A DNA stretch of 64,000 nucleotides from Cercospora beticola (taxonomy: Eukaryota > Ascomycota > Dothideomycetes > Mycosphaerellales > Mycosphaerellaceae). The stretch lies in assembly GCF_033473495.1 (NCBI RefSeq), contig NC_088942.1:372001-436000 (forward strand), written 5' to 3'. A program made the translations under genes and the position numbers. The number at the start of each line of letters is the position of its first letter. Position 1 is the stretch's first letter. The notes under the pieces were generated by a model. That model was not told the origin of the DNA and did not search any database. It saw only the letters and a program-made list of their open reading frames with translations. Shown piece after piece: positions 21,977-32,564 of the stretch.

Positions 21977-22651
21977 GCTGGGCGACCTCCTCGTCTACGG
22001 CGCTGGAGAGGGCGAGGGCTGATGCGCGCGCTTGGCGTGGACTGGACAGGAATGAGGCGGGTGCGCGTGGGTTGCGGAGCGGCGAGGGTCGAGGCTGTGC
22101 GAGCGGTGCGAGACGCGGTGGCTGCGTGGTTGTACGGCGAGGGTAGTATATATCTTGGGCGGGCTGCGGCTGTGAATGTGGATGTTTGGTCAGCGTCAGC
22201 AGGGAGGAAGAGTCGAGTCGTCGTTCTAGACTGGCTGCCGATGAGATCAAAGAGCAGAGCAGGACCCCACCACGCACGCACGCACGCACGCACGCTCTGC
22301 AACTGCGGCGGCGTGGCTCAGCACGCGCGGGACTCAGCTCCGTGCCCTGTGCGTTTGCCCTCTTGAGCCGAACCGACGACGACGTGTTCGCTACGTGTGT
22401 GTCAATCGACGCGTTTCATCGACGATAGAGCTGTCTGCCAGAACTCTATCAGCATCTGGTGATGCTCGTGATGGCCCGCTGGCAAGAGTAGCACCGCGAC
22501 AACCGACAGTCTGCACAGTCAAACAAGCATCCGACGGTTTCAGGGACAGAGCTTGTGCGTGACCTGACAAGTTTCAGCGGCTCCGAGTCAGCCAGACACG
22601 TGCACGACACTTTTCCACCCTCTCCAACATCACCTTCTAGAAGGCGGCGTC
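21977..22651. promoter_or_regulatory. Divergent promoter between NCS1 and COG6, with a CACG microsatellite
   Basis: The 675 bases separate divergent starts. A (CACG)6 microsatellite sits at 22271-22294. I see no convincing gene in it. Confidence 0.45.
22271..22294 (+). repeat. (CACG)6 microsatellite
   Basis: Six perfect tetranucleotide copies in the NCS1-COG6 promoter region. Confidence 0.9.
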
Positions 22652-24745
22652 ATGTCGAATCCCTACTTTGACCGCGTCATTTCGCCCATGAGCAGTGAGC
22701 CTGGCGGGTCTATTCTCTCTCCGCCCACGCCTTCCACGCCAACTGCAACTGCTGGCAACAAGTCCAATGCCCTGCAAAACAGGGTCACGAGTGTACTCTC
22801 AGCCTCCTATGCAGACCTCGAAATCAGAGATGCACTTAGCATCTTGGATGAGAGGGGCTTGCAGAACACCGCCGACACCCGACGAAATCTCCGCCTCGAT
22901 GTGCAAGAGGAGCTAATTCAATGCAATGGAGAATTCATCCACGATTTTGGCAAGGTTGCCGAGCAGCTCAAGCGAATTGGGACTGCCATTGCAAATCTCA
23001 ATGCCAGCTGTGTGGAAATGCGAAAGCACGTCACAGCCTCCAGCCGCGAGACTGGTCCGATGCTCGATGAAGCAAAGTCCATTCTGACAGAGAGACGTCA
23101 GGTCGAGACCAAACAGCAACTGCTCGATGCCTTCACGAAGCATTTCATCGTGTCAGATGCTGACCTTGCCACTTTGACCTCTACTGCGGAGCCGGTCAAT
23201 GACGACTTCTTCCGAATTATGACCAGAGTCAAGAAGATTCACGAAGATTCGCAGGTTCTGCTTGGCTCCGAAAATGAGCGCTTAGGGCTCGAAATTCTGG
23301 AACAAAGCTCACGACAGCTCAATTCGACATATCAGAAGCTGTACAGATGGGTGCAGCGTGAGTTCAAGTCACTGGATCTGGAAAATCCGCAAATCAGCGC
23401 CGCCATTAGACGAGCACTACGAGTGCTGGCCGAGAGACCAACGCTGTTTCAAAATTGTCTGGACTTCTTCGCAGAAGCTCGAGAAAACATCTTGTCGAAC
23501 AACTTCTATTCCGCTCTCACAGGCGCACCTGTCGATGCAGATCATCCAGTCCTTGGCAAGGCTATCGAGCTGTCGGCTCACGACCCCCTCCGATATGTCA
23601 GTGACATGCTAGCATGGGCACATTCGGCCACCGTGTCCGAAAGGGAGGCTCTCGAGGTGCTCTTCATCTCCGAAGGTGACGAAATCGCGAAGAGCATTCA
23701 AGCTGGCATTGAAAGCGAGCCATGGTCTCGCGCCGATGGCGAGGGTGCTGCATTGCCATTCGATGGTCGCAAAGCACTCAATGAATTGGTGGACCGAGAT
23801 CTTGCTGGCGTTTTCCGACAGCTGAAGCAGCGAACTGAACAAGTTGTACAGAGCCACGAAGATGCAACGCTGGCCTACAAGATCTCGAATCTCGTGAACT
23901 TCTATGCGGGCATCTTCACGAACCTGCTTGGGGAGAGCTCAGCGCTGCTCGAAATTCTTCGTCCACTCTCAGACAGTGCGCTTCGAGCGTTCAGATCTAC
24001 GATGCGCGACCATGTTGCAAACTTGCAAACAGACTTCGCTCTTTCTACAGACGACCTTGCGCCTGCTGACTTTTTGATCGATGCATTGGAGACACTCAAG
24101 GTCTTGATGAAGAGCTATGACACATCAGTAGCCAACGTGAGCCTTGCACAACGCATTCAAGGCTTCCAGCCAATTCTCCAGGAGGCCCTCGACCCGTTCT
24201 TGGCAGGCTGTGAGAACATCACGACGCGACTGCGGAAACCAAACAGCCACATCTTTGCCCTCAACTGTCTTCTTGCTACCAAGGAAGTCCTCGGCGCCTA
24301 CTCCTTCGCGGATCAGTCGGAAGCGCTACAGCCCAAGATTGACGCCCATGAACAAGAGCTCACTCAATCCATGCACAGATGGTTCCTGAAACAATCCGGC
24401 CTCGAATTGCTCGCGGACAATATCACCTCGACAGACGACCTCGCTTCATCGTACAAAGATCCTGGCCAAATCATTTCTGTCGCGCAGCAACTCGACGCTT
24501 TCCTACCCACTGCTACTGAAGACGCAAGAGCATTTCTTGCACAGCTAGAGAACAAGACTCTGGCTCGGAGGATTATTGAGAATGCAGCAGAGATCTTCTG
24601 CGAAGATTTCCTGGAGATTGAAACATTGGTCGTACAGGCTGATGAGCTGAGGATGAAGCAGGTCAACGGAGACGTGGAAGAGGAGGTGTGGTTGCGAGAA
24701 GTCTTTCCCAGGACTGAGGACGAGATCAGAGTGTTGTTGAGTTGA
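22652..24745 (+). CDS. COG6: Conserved oligomeric Golgi complex subunit 6
   Basis: Single exon, 697 residues, the usual COG6 length. COG tethers retrograde vesicles at the Golgi and keeps glycosylation enzymes in place. The N-terminal LQNRVTSVLSASYADLEIRD, RRNLRLDVQEELIQCNGEF and the heptad-like section after it match the COG6 family; the rest is all-helical, as expected for a CATCHR tether (LFQNCLDFFAEARENIL, HDPLRYVSDMLAWAHSA). No membrane segment. The start at 22652 is the first ATG and follows a pyrimidine-rich leader. Identification is by recognition of the conserved N-terminal half. Confidence 0.9.
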   Translation: MSNPYFDRVISPMSSEPGGSILSPPTPSTPTATAGNKSNALQNRVTSVLSASYADLEIRDALSILDERGLQNTADTRRNLRLDVQEELIQCNGEFIHDFGKVAEQLKRIGTAIANLNASCVEMRKHVTASSRETGPMLDEAKSILTERRQVETKQQLLDAFTKHFIVSDADLATLTSTAEPVNDDFFRIMTRVKKIHEDSQVLLGSENERLGLEILEQSSRQLNSTYQKLYRWVQREFKSLDLENPQISAAIRRALRVLAERPTLFQNCLDFFAEARENILSNNFYSALTGAPVDADHPVLGKAIELSAHDPLRYVSDMLAWAHSATVSEREALEVLFISEGDEIAKSIQAGIESEPWSRADGEGAALPFDGRKALNELVDRDLAGVFRQLKQRTEQVVQSHEDATLAYKISNLVNFYAGIFTNLLGESSALLEILRPLSDSALRAFRSTMRDHVANLQTDFALSTDDLAPADFLIDALETLKVLMKSYDTSVANVSLAQRIQGFQPILQEALDPFLAGCENITTRLRKPNSHIFALNCLLATKEVLGAYSFADQSEALQPKIDAHEQELTQSMHRWFLKQSGLELLADNITSTDDLASSYKDPGQIISVAQQLDAFLPTATEDARAFLAQLENKTLARRIIENAAEIFCEDFLEIETLVVQADELRMKQVNGDVEEEVWLREVFPRTEDEIRVLLS

Positions 24746-25650
24746 GCACATACCCGGCTGGAGTGCTCCTCTGGAATTTTTGCATCAACGCACTCTCGTT
24801 CCCACGTCAGGACGGACAGGGTCATGATGCGCGACAAGAGAGACGATCGGGCTTCGATATGGCATTCGTGCTTGCTTGCCCTTCTCTTTCGGTGCCGATT
24901 TTGCAATCACGCGTCTACTGTCAACGTCAACATATGCACACGTGCGAAACACTCTTGGCACGCTGGAAAGAGCTCGGCGTACAAGTCCTCAATTCTCATC
25001 GCGTGAATTTGTTGTCTTCCTCAGTCACGTCTCATCATGAGTTACACTGATCACTCATCAGCTTACACCAAACCGCGTAACTTCTGACCTTTCCTGAACA
25101 CAACACCATATTCATGCAACATCCTCAACACCATTGACCTAAAACGGTCGCTGCGTCCGTTCCTTCGGCTGGGATGCTCCACCATGCTATCCACTTTCTT
25201 GCAGGACTGCACAGGCTGAACTTCGGGGATGGCATGAAGGAGCTGAAGCTCTCCACATATTTTATCGGACTTTGCACTCGGTTTGCCGAGTTCCATGCCG
25301 TGAGCCAGTAACCTCTCAGACAAAGGTCCTTTTGGTATGCGGCTAAGGCTTCGCACGCGAGAGGATGCGCCTCCTGGAGGGCGATCACCAGCTGCGAGTG
25401 CATACTTATCGACTGCATAGGTAGCTGCTCCAATGTAAGGTGAACTTTGTTTGTCGGTGAACTGGAATCGACGCATGTCAGAATCGTTCGAGCGGTAGAG
25501 GGGACGTCAGACAGGTGTTTCGACAGTTCTGTACTTTGAGCCTCGCTTGACTGAGAAAAAGAAAAAGAGTAGCAGCAACGAACGACCACCTCAAGCTTTT
25601 ACTCCCCAACAACCTCTTCAGCAACACCAACCAGGCCCTCAACAGCGAAC
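24746..25650. other. Intergenic region with two overlapping minus-strand ORFs
   Basis: The 905 bases lie between COG6 and the P450 gene. On the minus strand, 25476-25063 (137 codons, starting MRRFQFTDKQ, ending RKGQKLRGLV) has fairly protein-like codons, and its first codons overlap a CTGAC...TTCCAG sequence that could be a splice acceptor. A second minus frame, 25589-25125, is also open. At most one can be coding; neither resembles a family I know. Possible small hypothetical gene. Confidence 0.3.
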
Positions 25651-27300
25651 ATGGCTTTCTCATTCTCCCTGGAACTCCTGTCCTCTCCAACTGTCCTCGC
25701 CGCTCTTGTTCTCACCCTCTACCTCATCTACGCGCATATCATATCTCCCTCCAAACTGTCTCACATTCCGGGCCCATGGTACACTTCTCACAGCACGCTT
25801 CCCCTCCTCTACTGGATCACCTCCGGCTCCGCCTGGTCCAAATACGGCCACCTCTGCCAAGAGTACAATTCAGATCTCATCCGCATCGCGCCCGGCCACC
25901 TCATCACAGGCTCCGTCAAAACATGGAAGAAAATCTACTCTTCCTCCTCCTCTTCCTCGACAAAAGGTTCTTCGCCCGGCTACCCCCGCTCCGACTGGTT
26001 CAACGCCATGCGTTTCGTCCCCAACCAAGACAACACCCTCTCAATGCGCTCCGAAAAATCCCACTCCGACCTCCGAATGAAACTAGCAGCAGGCTACGGT
26101 GGCAAAGAAGTCCCCGACCTGGAATCCAAAATCGACGAACAAGTGCTCTCACTCATCTCCCTAATCAACAGAAAATACATATCAAATTTGAAAGAAGGAA
26201 TTTATAAGCCGATGGATTTTGCGAGGAAGAGCCATTTTTTCACTCTTGATGTGATTTCTTCTCTCGCGTTTGGAGAGAGTTTTGGGGATTTGAGGGATGA
26301 TAATGATAATCATGGATATCTTGAACAGATGGAACAGGGGATTACGTTAATCAATATCATGGCTGTTTTGCCCAAACTCTACTTATTTCTTGAGAAGAGT
26401 AAGATTTTGGCACTGGTGGGACCGAGCGAGAGGGATGATTTGGGATTAGGAAAAGCGTATCGGCTTGCGAAGGAGTTGGTCGGGAGGAGGTTTCGGAATG
26501 GTGATGAGACGCCGAGTGAAGATCGGAAAGATATGATGGGATCTTTTTTTCGACATGGGATGAAGAGGAGTCAGGTGGAGAGTGAGGTTGTTTTGCAGAT
26601 TTTGGCGGGGAGTGATACGACTGCTACGGCTGTGAGGAGTGTTTTGTTGAATGTGGTGAGTTGTGAGAGAGTTTATAGGAGGTTGATGAAAGAAATTGGA
26701 GAAAAGATGGAGGGGGTTGGGGAAGAGGAGGTTATTAGGGATTCGACTGCGCGAGGGATGAAGTATCTTCAGGCTTGTATTAAGGAAGGATTGAGAATTG
26801 CGCCGCCTGTTAGTGGGTTGTTCTCGCATGAGGTTCCGGCTGGAGGAGATGAAGTTGACGGATATTTCGTGCCTGGGGGTACAAGAATTGGGTAAGCAAT
26901 GCTTCCCTCATACACACATGCTCCTCCCGTATGGCTAACGACATATCCCAGCTGGTCCACCTACGCCATGACACGCAACCCATCACTTTTCGGTCCAGAT
27001 GAGCACTGCTTCCGTCCCGAACGCTGGCTTCTACACGAAGACGGTGGCGACTGCGAAAGCGCCGCCAAGCTCCGCGAGATGGATCAGAATAACGAAGTCA
27101 TTTTCGGCTATGGACGATTCAAATGTCTTGGTCAGCCTGTCGCTCTGATGGAATTGAACAAGATTTTCGTGGAGTTGTTGCAACGCTTCGATTTTCAAAT
27201 CTGTGATCCGAAGAAACCGTACGAAGTCGATTTCCAAATTGGTGTTTGGACGCAGATTGGATTGTGGATGACTGTTACGAGGAGGGAGGAGCGGGTTTGA
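25651..27300 (+). CDS. Cytochrome P450 monooxygenase, pisatin-demethylase-like
   Basis: Two exons, 25651-26891 and 26952-27300 (GTAAGC, CTAAC, CCCAG), 529 residues. An N-terminal anchor (VLAALVLTLYLIYAHII) and Pro hinge (IPGPWY) place it on the ER surface. The oxygen-binding I-helix is LAGSDTTATA, the ExxR motif is KEGLRI, the PERF-type motif is FRPERW, and the heme loop is FGYGRFKCLG with Cys472 as ligand; all catalytic elements are intact. The general build (LSHIPGPWYTS, YGHLC, RIAPGHL) recalls the fungal CYP57/benzoate-hydroxylase-like clans. The substrate is unknown. Codon usage changes sharply at about 26190 from C/A-ending to T/G-ending and reverts after the intron. Confidence 0.9.
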
Positions 27301-28006
27301 GAAATCATTAGTAGGATATGGAGAGTCGACGGTAGGCTGCGTGGATATCAGGCGTCTGCAGTCTCAAACACATCGAACGGCAGAGGAAGAGAGATATGAG
27401 CCTCTAGAGTTGAAGTCGACTTTGCTCTGGTGATGGCCAGCCCATCTATTTGGGCGGCTCGGATGTCTGGCACGAAACTGCTCCGAGTGCCAAGCTTCGG
27501 CCCCTGAGGCACCAATTGCTTCCGTGACTTCACCTGGTGTTGAAGCTAGCAGATCTGTCTAAATTTATCACTCAACCCTAAGCTTTTAGTCACGAATTCA
27601 ACGTCGTTCCATATTGAGTAAGTGCACACTCATCTCTCGAGCTCGTATAGAGAATGTTCACGAGCGATTCCTAAGAATTAGCTACGCGACCAGCGGTTGC
27701 GTTTCTTTCAGGTTCGCAAAAACAGTGTTGACGATGTCTATGTAGTTCTTAGTTACTGATAAACGGAGGTTTGCAGCGAGGAGCTTTTTAAACACACTTG
27801 CTTCGGCAGCAATACATCATCAGAGCTCGGAAGTACGACCAACGATGGAAGCTCCATCGGCGATAGCACACCCAGGCTTGGTTATACGCACACAAGCTAT
27901 GTGGCAAGACGATTCATTACGGCAAGAATATGTACATGCCCTCTCCTCGACTGTTGTCCGTACACTGTACACCAGGGGCTCTTCTCCCATCGATTCCACC
28001 AATACC
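27301..28006. other. Intergenic region, no gene seen
   Basis: The 706 bases lie between P450 and the tyrosinase pseudogene, with the two stops facing each other. Locally A/T-richer; no ORF with coding character. Confidence 0.4.
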
Positions 28007-29266
28007 TCAAACGTACTCGTAGCACAAAAGCTCATTCCGAATATCCATAACATCCTCCGCTGTCACATCCTCCAGCAACCCAAACAGGCTAATACCATGC
28101 TCCAAAGTCGTCGTCGTCGCCGCCGTCCCATTTCCTTGATCTGCACCATCCTGCCTCTTCAAACTGTGCTTCCGAGCATGCGCCTCATGTCTCTTACGCA
28201 CTCGAGCAGGAATTTCACCATCCGGCATCCACCCCTCAGGAACCGGCGCAGGCCGATTAGGATCCTTGACCGTCGGACCACCAATCGCATACAATCTCTT
28301 CTCCAAATCCACAACCTGCCAATCCCACCAAAGCTTATCCACGAACGCATGATGAACATAGAACATCGGATCTCCGGGACTCGAGATGGGGTTTAACATT
28401 TATCACGCATTGAGATACGTCAGCAAAGCAACTCATCATAAACCACTCCCATCAAAAACAAAAGTAGAGATCGGAAAGAACTTACCTCTCCTCCAACACC
28501 ACTATGCCCCGCCGAATGCGGATAAAACTCAATCCTCTCCCAAGCCTCCTCAAAACTCGTCGAATTCCTCACAAAGTCAAGAAAGACCTTCGAAGCAGCT
28601 TGACTCGCAACATCATCGATCGCGCGCTCCAAACAGTGCACGGAATTATTCTTCCCGGGTCCGATGACGAGTGTATAGTTCTTGAACGGTCCGTCACTAA
28701 TGCAGCCTGGTTCTCTTCCACCAAACCCAAACTCCGCATCAAAAATACTCGAATTCGCAAAATGTGATGCATCGCGTTCTTCGTCCCATTAAGGTTGTGC
28801 GCCGGTGTAATTACATTTGTTGCGAAGGAGAGATTCGTGTGCATGGGTCATGTAGCGGTGATAGGGGAGGAAAGCGCCGACTTCGTGGATGAAATCGGAT
28901 TGGAGTTGGTGTTGTTCTTGGAGGGCTTGGAAGAGGGTTTTGGCGATGGGGAAGCGGGATAGTTGGTCTTTGGTTTGGAGAGAGGGGAGGGTGGAAAGGG
29001 GTGTGTTGAGGAGGCAGACTTCGGCGTCGAGGTAGGATTTTTTTTCGTCATTGGAGAGGGTGTGCCTGAGAACAGGTCGGCTCGTTAGCTTGGCCGCGAT
29101 GCGGTTCTTTGAGATGTGACATGGTCACTCACCATGCTTTCCTTTGAATCAACTTCTCGCAACGAGGATGCTTAGCCTCAAGAGCAGTACAAGATGATTC
29201 TGCACTCTGCGCATTGACAGCGAGCAGCTGTCCGCACGCGGCGAACAGAATTCCAGAGCCCCTCAT
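28007..29266 (-). pseudogene. Tyrosinase-family (type 3 copper) gene, apparently broken
   Basis: Reading on the minus strand: signal-peptide exon 29266-29133 (MRGSGILFAACGQLLAVNAQ), intron GTGAGT...TCTCAG, then exon 2 from 29065 with the CuA region (IHEVGAFLPYHRYMTHAHE, then CNYTGAQP). The next codon, expected Tyr of the family motif QPYWD, is TAA at 28791-28789 (codon 137), followed in the same frame by WDEERDASHF and a normal-looking continuation through the CuB part (EFYPHSAGHSGVGGE). After the GTAAGT donor at 28485 the third exon should start near codon ATG-TTA-AAC (ISSPGDPMFYVHHAFVDKLW), but the bases before it are TGATAAATG with no AG; the only later AG (CTCGAG) is in the wrong phase. 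Two lesions suggest a pseudogene; sequencing error cannot be excluded for either. Confidence 0.75.
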
Positions 29267-30062
29267 AGTTGCAGAAGCTGCTTGTCTATGCTAGCATAGA
29301 GAAAGATAGCAACCAAACTTCTTCTTGTACCAGCGCGTCCATAGCGTCGATCAATTTCCCTTCTCTGTCACCTCTACTCCGTATCGCGAAACATGCCAAC
29401 AGCGTAGCGCCCGAAGCTGTTCCACTTTATGCTTAATTTGACCTTTCAGTAGCGTATTATATGGTCTCGCGACTAGACTATGGTGGGCGAGAGAGCACAC
29501 AGCCACTGTCGATCTATTCTCGTTTCCGCTGCCGTACAATTCGAGGTTAGGTGAAGGCGCAGCAAGCATTGTATTCGTAAAATTTCGAATCCAGAAGCGT
29601 GTTGCCAAGAGGTCGATCTTGAAGAGGAGAGCTACATATAGAAACAGTAGTGGAGGCAAGGAGACTCATCAAGTTACGGACGGGAGAATCGGATGCAGTA
29701 AGTTGAGTTGGTGGACCAAGCTCAGCTGTGCCCTAGGGTTGCGCGTATTGGGTTACCCACACGTCCTTTGAGTTTGGCGTTCAATTCAGCAAGAGGAGAC
29801 GATGAAGTTGTTCTGAATCAAATCAAGTTCCCAGACTGTGAATGATTGATTGATAATTTGTTGCGCACGTCTGGACTCTACGTCTAAGTGTACATCAATA
29901 ATCTTCAGACTTGTCAATCGCGCCATCGCCAGCGACAGTAGCATGCAACAAGTTTCCACTTGGTATCAACCCGACCTCCAGCCGACGCTTATGCCCATCC
30001 TAGTGGGCAGTATCTCCATTCCGCCAGCCCCAAAACTACTGCCAATTTGATATAAACCCGCA
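29267..30062. other. Intergenic region, no gene seen
   Basis: The 796 bases are upstream of the tyrosinase remnant and downstream of the long minus-strand ORF. A short minus ORF at 29659-29351 has no coding character. Confidence 0.4.
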
Positions 30063-32564
30063 CTAAGGTCTAAATGCGAATCCAGGCTCGCACTGCTCAC
30101 AGCGGCAGCCTCTTGGATGGTCCGTATACTGTGCGCGCCTCGCAACGTCTGGCGTGCCTGTCATCCTGGACATCACAACGCTGTTGGGATCCCATCTTGG
30201 CTTCATTCCAAGGTCGGGATGCTGAGCCAAGCCGAAGCCAGGAGCATAGGGCGGAAAGTGGATATAAGGTGGGCGTAGGTGCGTAGGACTCTGTTGTGGC
30301 TGCTGGAAGCCCATATGCTGCCCCCGGGGACTGACGAGCGGCGTGGCGTCTCTCCTCATATACTGCTCGTTCCTGGGAGGTGACATGTGATATTGATGCT
30401 GCATGTGGTTCTGCATGAGGGTTCGTTCGGCAAATTGTGAGGGCGACAGAATGGGCGGGCCCGCACTCAACCTTGGGGTGCTGCTGCCTTGAGATATTGG
30501 GGCTGGCGGAGGCGCCCAGTCTCCATTCGACGTTGCAGCTGCAATTTTTTGCAGCGATGGAGACATTTGTACCTGGTTCGAGGACATGCCTTCTGCTCCG
30601 GTGCCACTTCGAAATTGCCCTGTCATCGCCGGGCCTGCGACAAAGCTTGTTCTACGGCTCTGGAGTGACGCTGATGAACCATTGGAGCTCGTCCGGGTTG
30701 GCGTCGCTCCACCGACCGGCGGGCCCATGCGGCCGTTCAAAGCTGAATCTAGAGGCGTGCGAACGCGGCTCGGTGCTGCCATTGAGTTTCCTGTCCGAGG
30801 AGACTGTTGAGGTGGCACCATAGCATCCACATTAAAGCTGTTCCTCCTGCTCAGAGGGAAAGGGGGCGGAGGTGCGAGACTTGCACGCGAAGCTCTCTGC
30901 TCGTTCTTGGCAGTAAGTGGTGAATATTGTGGTCGTTCGCGAGAGCCTTGCACTGGTCCCACATCCCGCTTCATTTGACTTCGATCCTGCTCCCTGCGCG
31001 CGCTGATCTGGGTCGCACCCCGTTTACCGGAGGACGAACTACCAGCTACTGGTGTCGTGCAGTCTTGCTGACGACTCTGCACTGGTGTTTGAGGAGCAGA
31101 ACTACTCATCTGGTCCTGCTGTTCAACGCCAGTGCTGCTAGCGTGGCCTGCCACTGCTGACTTTGCAGGCGAATTGAACATTCGCTGCACATTTTCCTCA
31201 GTGGCTGACAGCTTGTGAATGTAGTGCTCTGGATGCGTTCGGCGGATATGGTCTTGCATACTACGAGCCCTGTATATTCCGCTTGCAGACTTTGCACATG
31301 GTCCTCCCTTGCCTCTATCAAAAAGGGGGCATGCAATTGTCTTTTCGCTCGGTTCGGTCGCCTTTAGAGGATCGAAGGTGCTTTTCGCGCTCGATGCGCT
31401 CAACTTTGGCGGCGCAGAGCTTGGCTCAGATCCTGACATGCCTAATGAAGAACTGGCATCGCGCTTCGGCGTCGCGGCTTCGATCGTCAGCGGAGTCTTA
31501 CGTGGTCTCTTGCTAGCTGGTTGTGATTCGGCTGCATTTGTAGATGCCACTTGGAACGCCTCTAGTACCGTTCCCTTATTGGAAGCCGCCTGAGCTGGCG
31601 GAGCATATGGGTTGCTGGGGAACGGAGGCGGTGGAGCTAATTCGTAGTCTGATTCGCCAGGTGCGTCATCTTCGTCGTTTGGCTCGACTGTCGATGCCGC
31701 CCTCGGCTTCTTAGCTGCTGGCGGGCCTCTCTGCTTCGGTATGACAGGATTCGCCTTCTTTGGGAAAGCAGCGAATACATCATTCAGCTCGCCGACAACG
31801 TCGCCTAATGGAAGTGGGGCGTCGTTAGGGAATGGATCTTCTCGGGTGGCATTTGAAGACGACCGTTTTCGCTTGTTGTTCTCATTGCTGAGCACCGAAT
31901 GTCCTTCCTTTACCACCTCTGTATCAGCAGGCTCCGACGAAAGCGCACGTTTCTTATTCGGCGGCGCGTCCCCAGCCTCTGCTTGTGTGGCGTCACTATC
32001 AATTTGCTGTGCACGCTTTCGTTTCTTGGAGGAGCCTTGCTGTTGCTGGCCCTGACTCTTCGTTGTTCGAGCACGTTTAGCCGGCTTCGCACCAGGCTGT
32101 GCATCGGCACTCTTGCCATCCTTGAGCGGAACAGCGGAGGTCGTGTCTTCGCCCTCATCCGGGTGTACACGTTTCCTCTTGCCAGGCTTCTTCTCAGTAG
32201 CCCCAGCAGATTCCTTGGCTTGGCGCCGCTCATTCACGCCCCGACGCTTTTTGCTCGGGGCGCATACGTCTTGCCCTTCAGCGCTAGGCTCCTTCCTTGG
32301 CTCGTTAGGACCATCATCCACAAGAGCTGCTGAGGTCTTCGAGTGCCCTGTTCTTCTCTGTGCAGGAGCAGCTGATGATTGAGGCTGGGTCGTGGATCTG
32401 TCTCCAGTCGTGAAAATCCCAGCGCGCAGCTGGCGCGCGGCAACAGCCCTCTCGACGCTAGCTCTGTATGCACCAGTTCGGAAGTCCTCCAGTATCGGAC
32501 CTCCGCTGTGGTACCCGGCAGGATAGTGATTGTACGAAAGTTCGTTTTCAGCTTGTCGTGGACT
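30063..32564 (-). CDS. Long disordered basic protein with C2H2-like motif (5' end unresolved)
   Basis: An open frame of 833 codons starts right after the HFI1 TAG and ends at 30063. It has no ATG for the first 375 codons; the first is at 31439. The upstream part is clearly coding: an ILEDFRTGAYRASVERAVAA block, then NLS-like K/R clusters (PSKKRRGVNERR, PGKRKRVH), acidic patches, and a Cys2-His2-like element (ACPLF, PCAK, DHIRRTH) near 31200-31350, followed by a Ser/Pro/Gln-rich tail ending RGCRCEQCEPGFAFRP. Likely nuclear. How translation starts is unknown: fusion to HFI1 by splicing or readthrough, or an unseen first exon. No family recognised. Confidence 0.6.
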   Translation of the reverse strand, partial: SPRQAENELSYNHYPAGYHSGGPILEDFRTGAYRASVERAVAARQLRAGIFTTGDRSTTQPQSSAAPAQRRTGHSKTSAALVDDGPNEPRKEPSAEGQDVCAPSKKRRGVNERRQAKESAGATEKKPGKRKRVHPDEGEDTTSAVPLKDGKSADAQPGAKPAKRARTTKSQGQQQQGSSKKRKRAQQIDSDATQAEAGDAPPNKKRALSSEPADTEVVKEGHSVLSNENNKRKRSSSNATREDPFPNDAPLPLGDVVGELNDVFAAFPKKANPVIPKQRGPPAAKKPRAASTVEPNDEDDAPGESDYELAPPPPFPSNPYAPPAQAASNKGTVLEAFQVASTNAAESQPASKRPRKTPLTIEAATPKRDASSSLGMSGSEPSSAPPKLSASSAKSTFDPLKATEPSEKTIACPLFDRGKGGPCAKSASGIYRARSMQDHIRRTHPEHYIHKLSATEENVQRMFNSPAKSAVAGHASSTGVEQQDQMSSSAPQTPVQSRQQDCTTPVAGSSSSGKRGATQISARREQDRSQMKRDVGPVQGSRERPQYSPLTAKNEQRASRASLAPPPPFPLSRRNSFNVDAMVPPQQSPRTGNSMAAPSRVRTPLDSALNGRMGPPVGGATPTRTSSNGSSASLQSRRTSFVAGPAMTGQFRSGTGAEGMSSNQVQMSPSLQKIAAATSNGDWAPPPAPISQGSSTPRLSAGPPILSPSQFAERTLMQNHMQHQYHMSPPRNEQYMRRDATPLVSPRGQHMGFQQPQQSPTHLRPPYIHFPPYAPGFGLAQHPDLGMKPRWDPNSVVMSRMTGTPDVARRAQYTDHPRGCRCEQCEPGFAFRP

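Noticed and set aside
21595..22302. 235-codon minus ORF across the NCS1 exon 1 region
   Set aside because: R/A/T/P-rich and out of frame with both NCS1 and the intron ORF that shows real codon bias.
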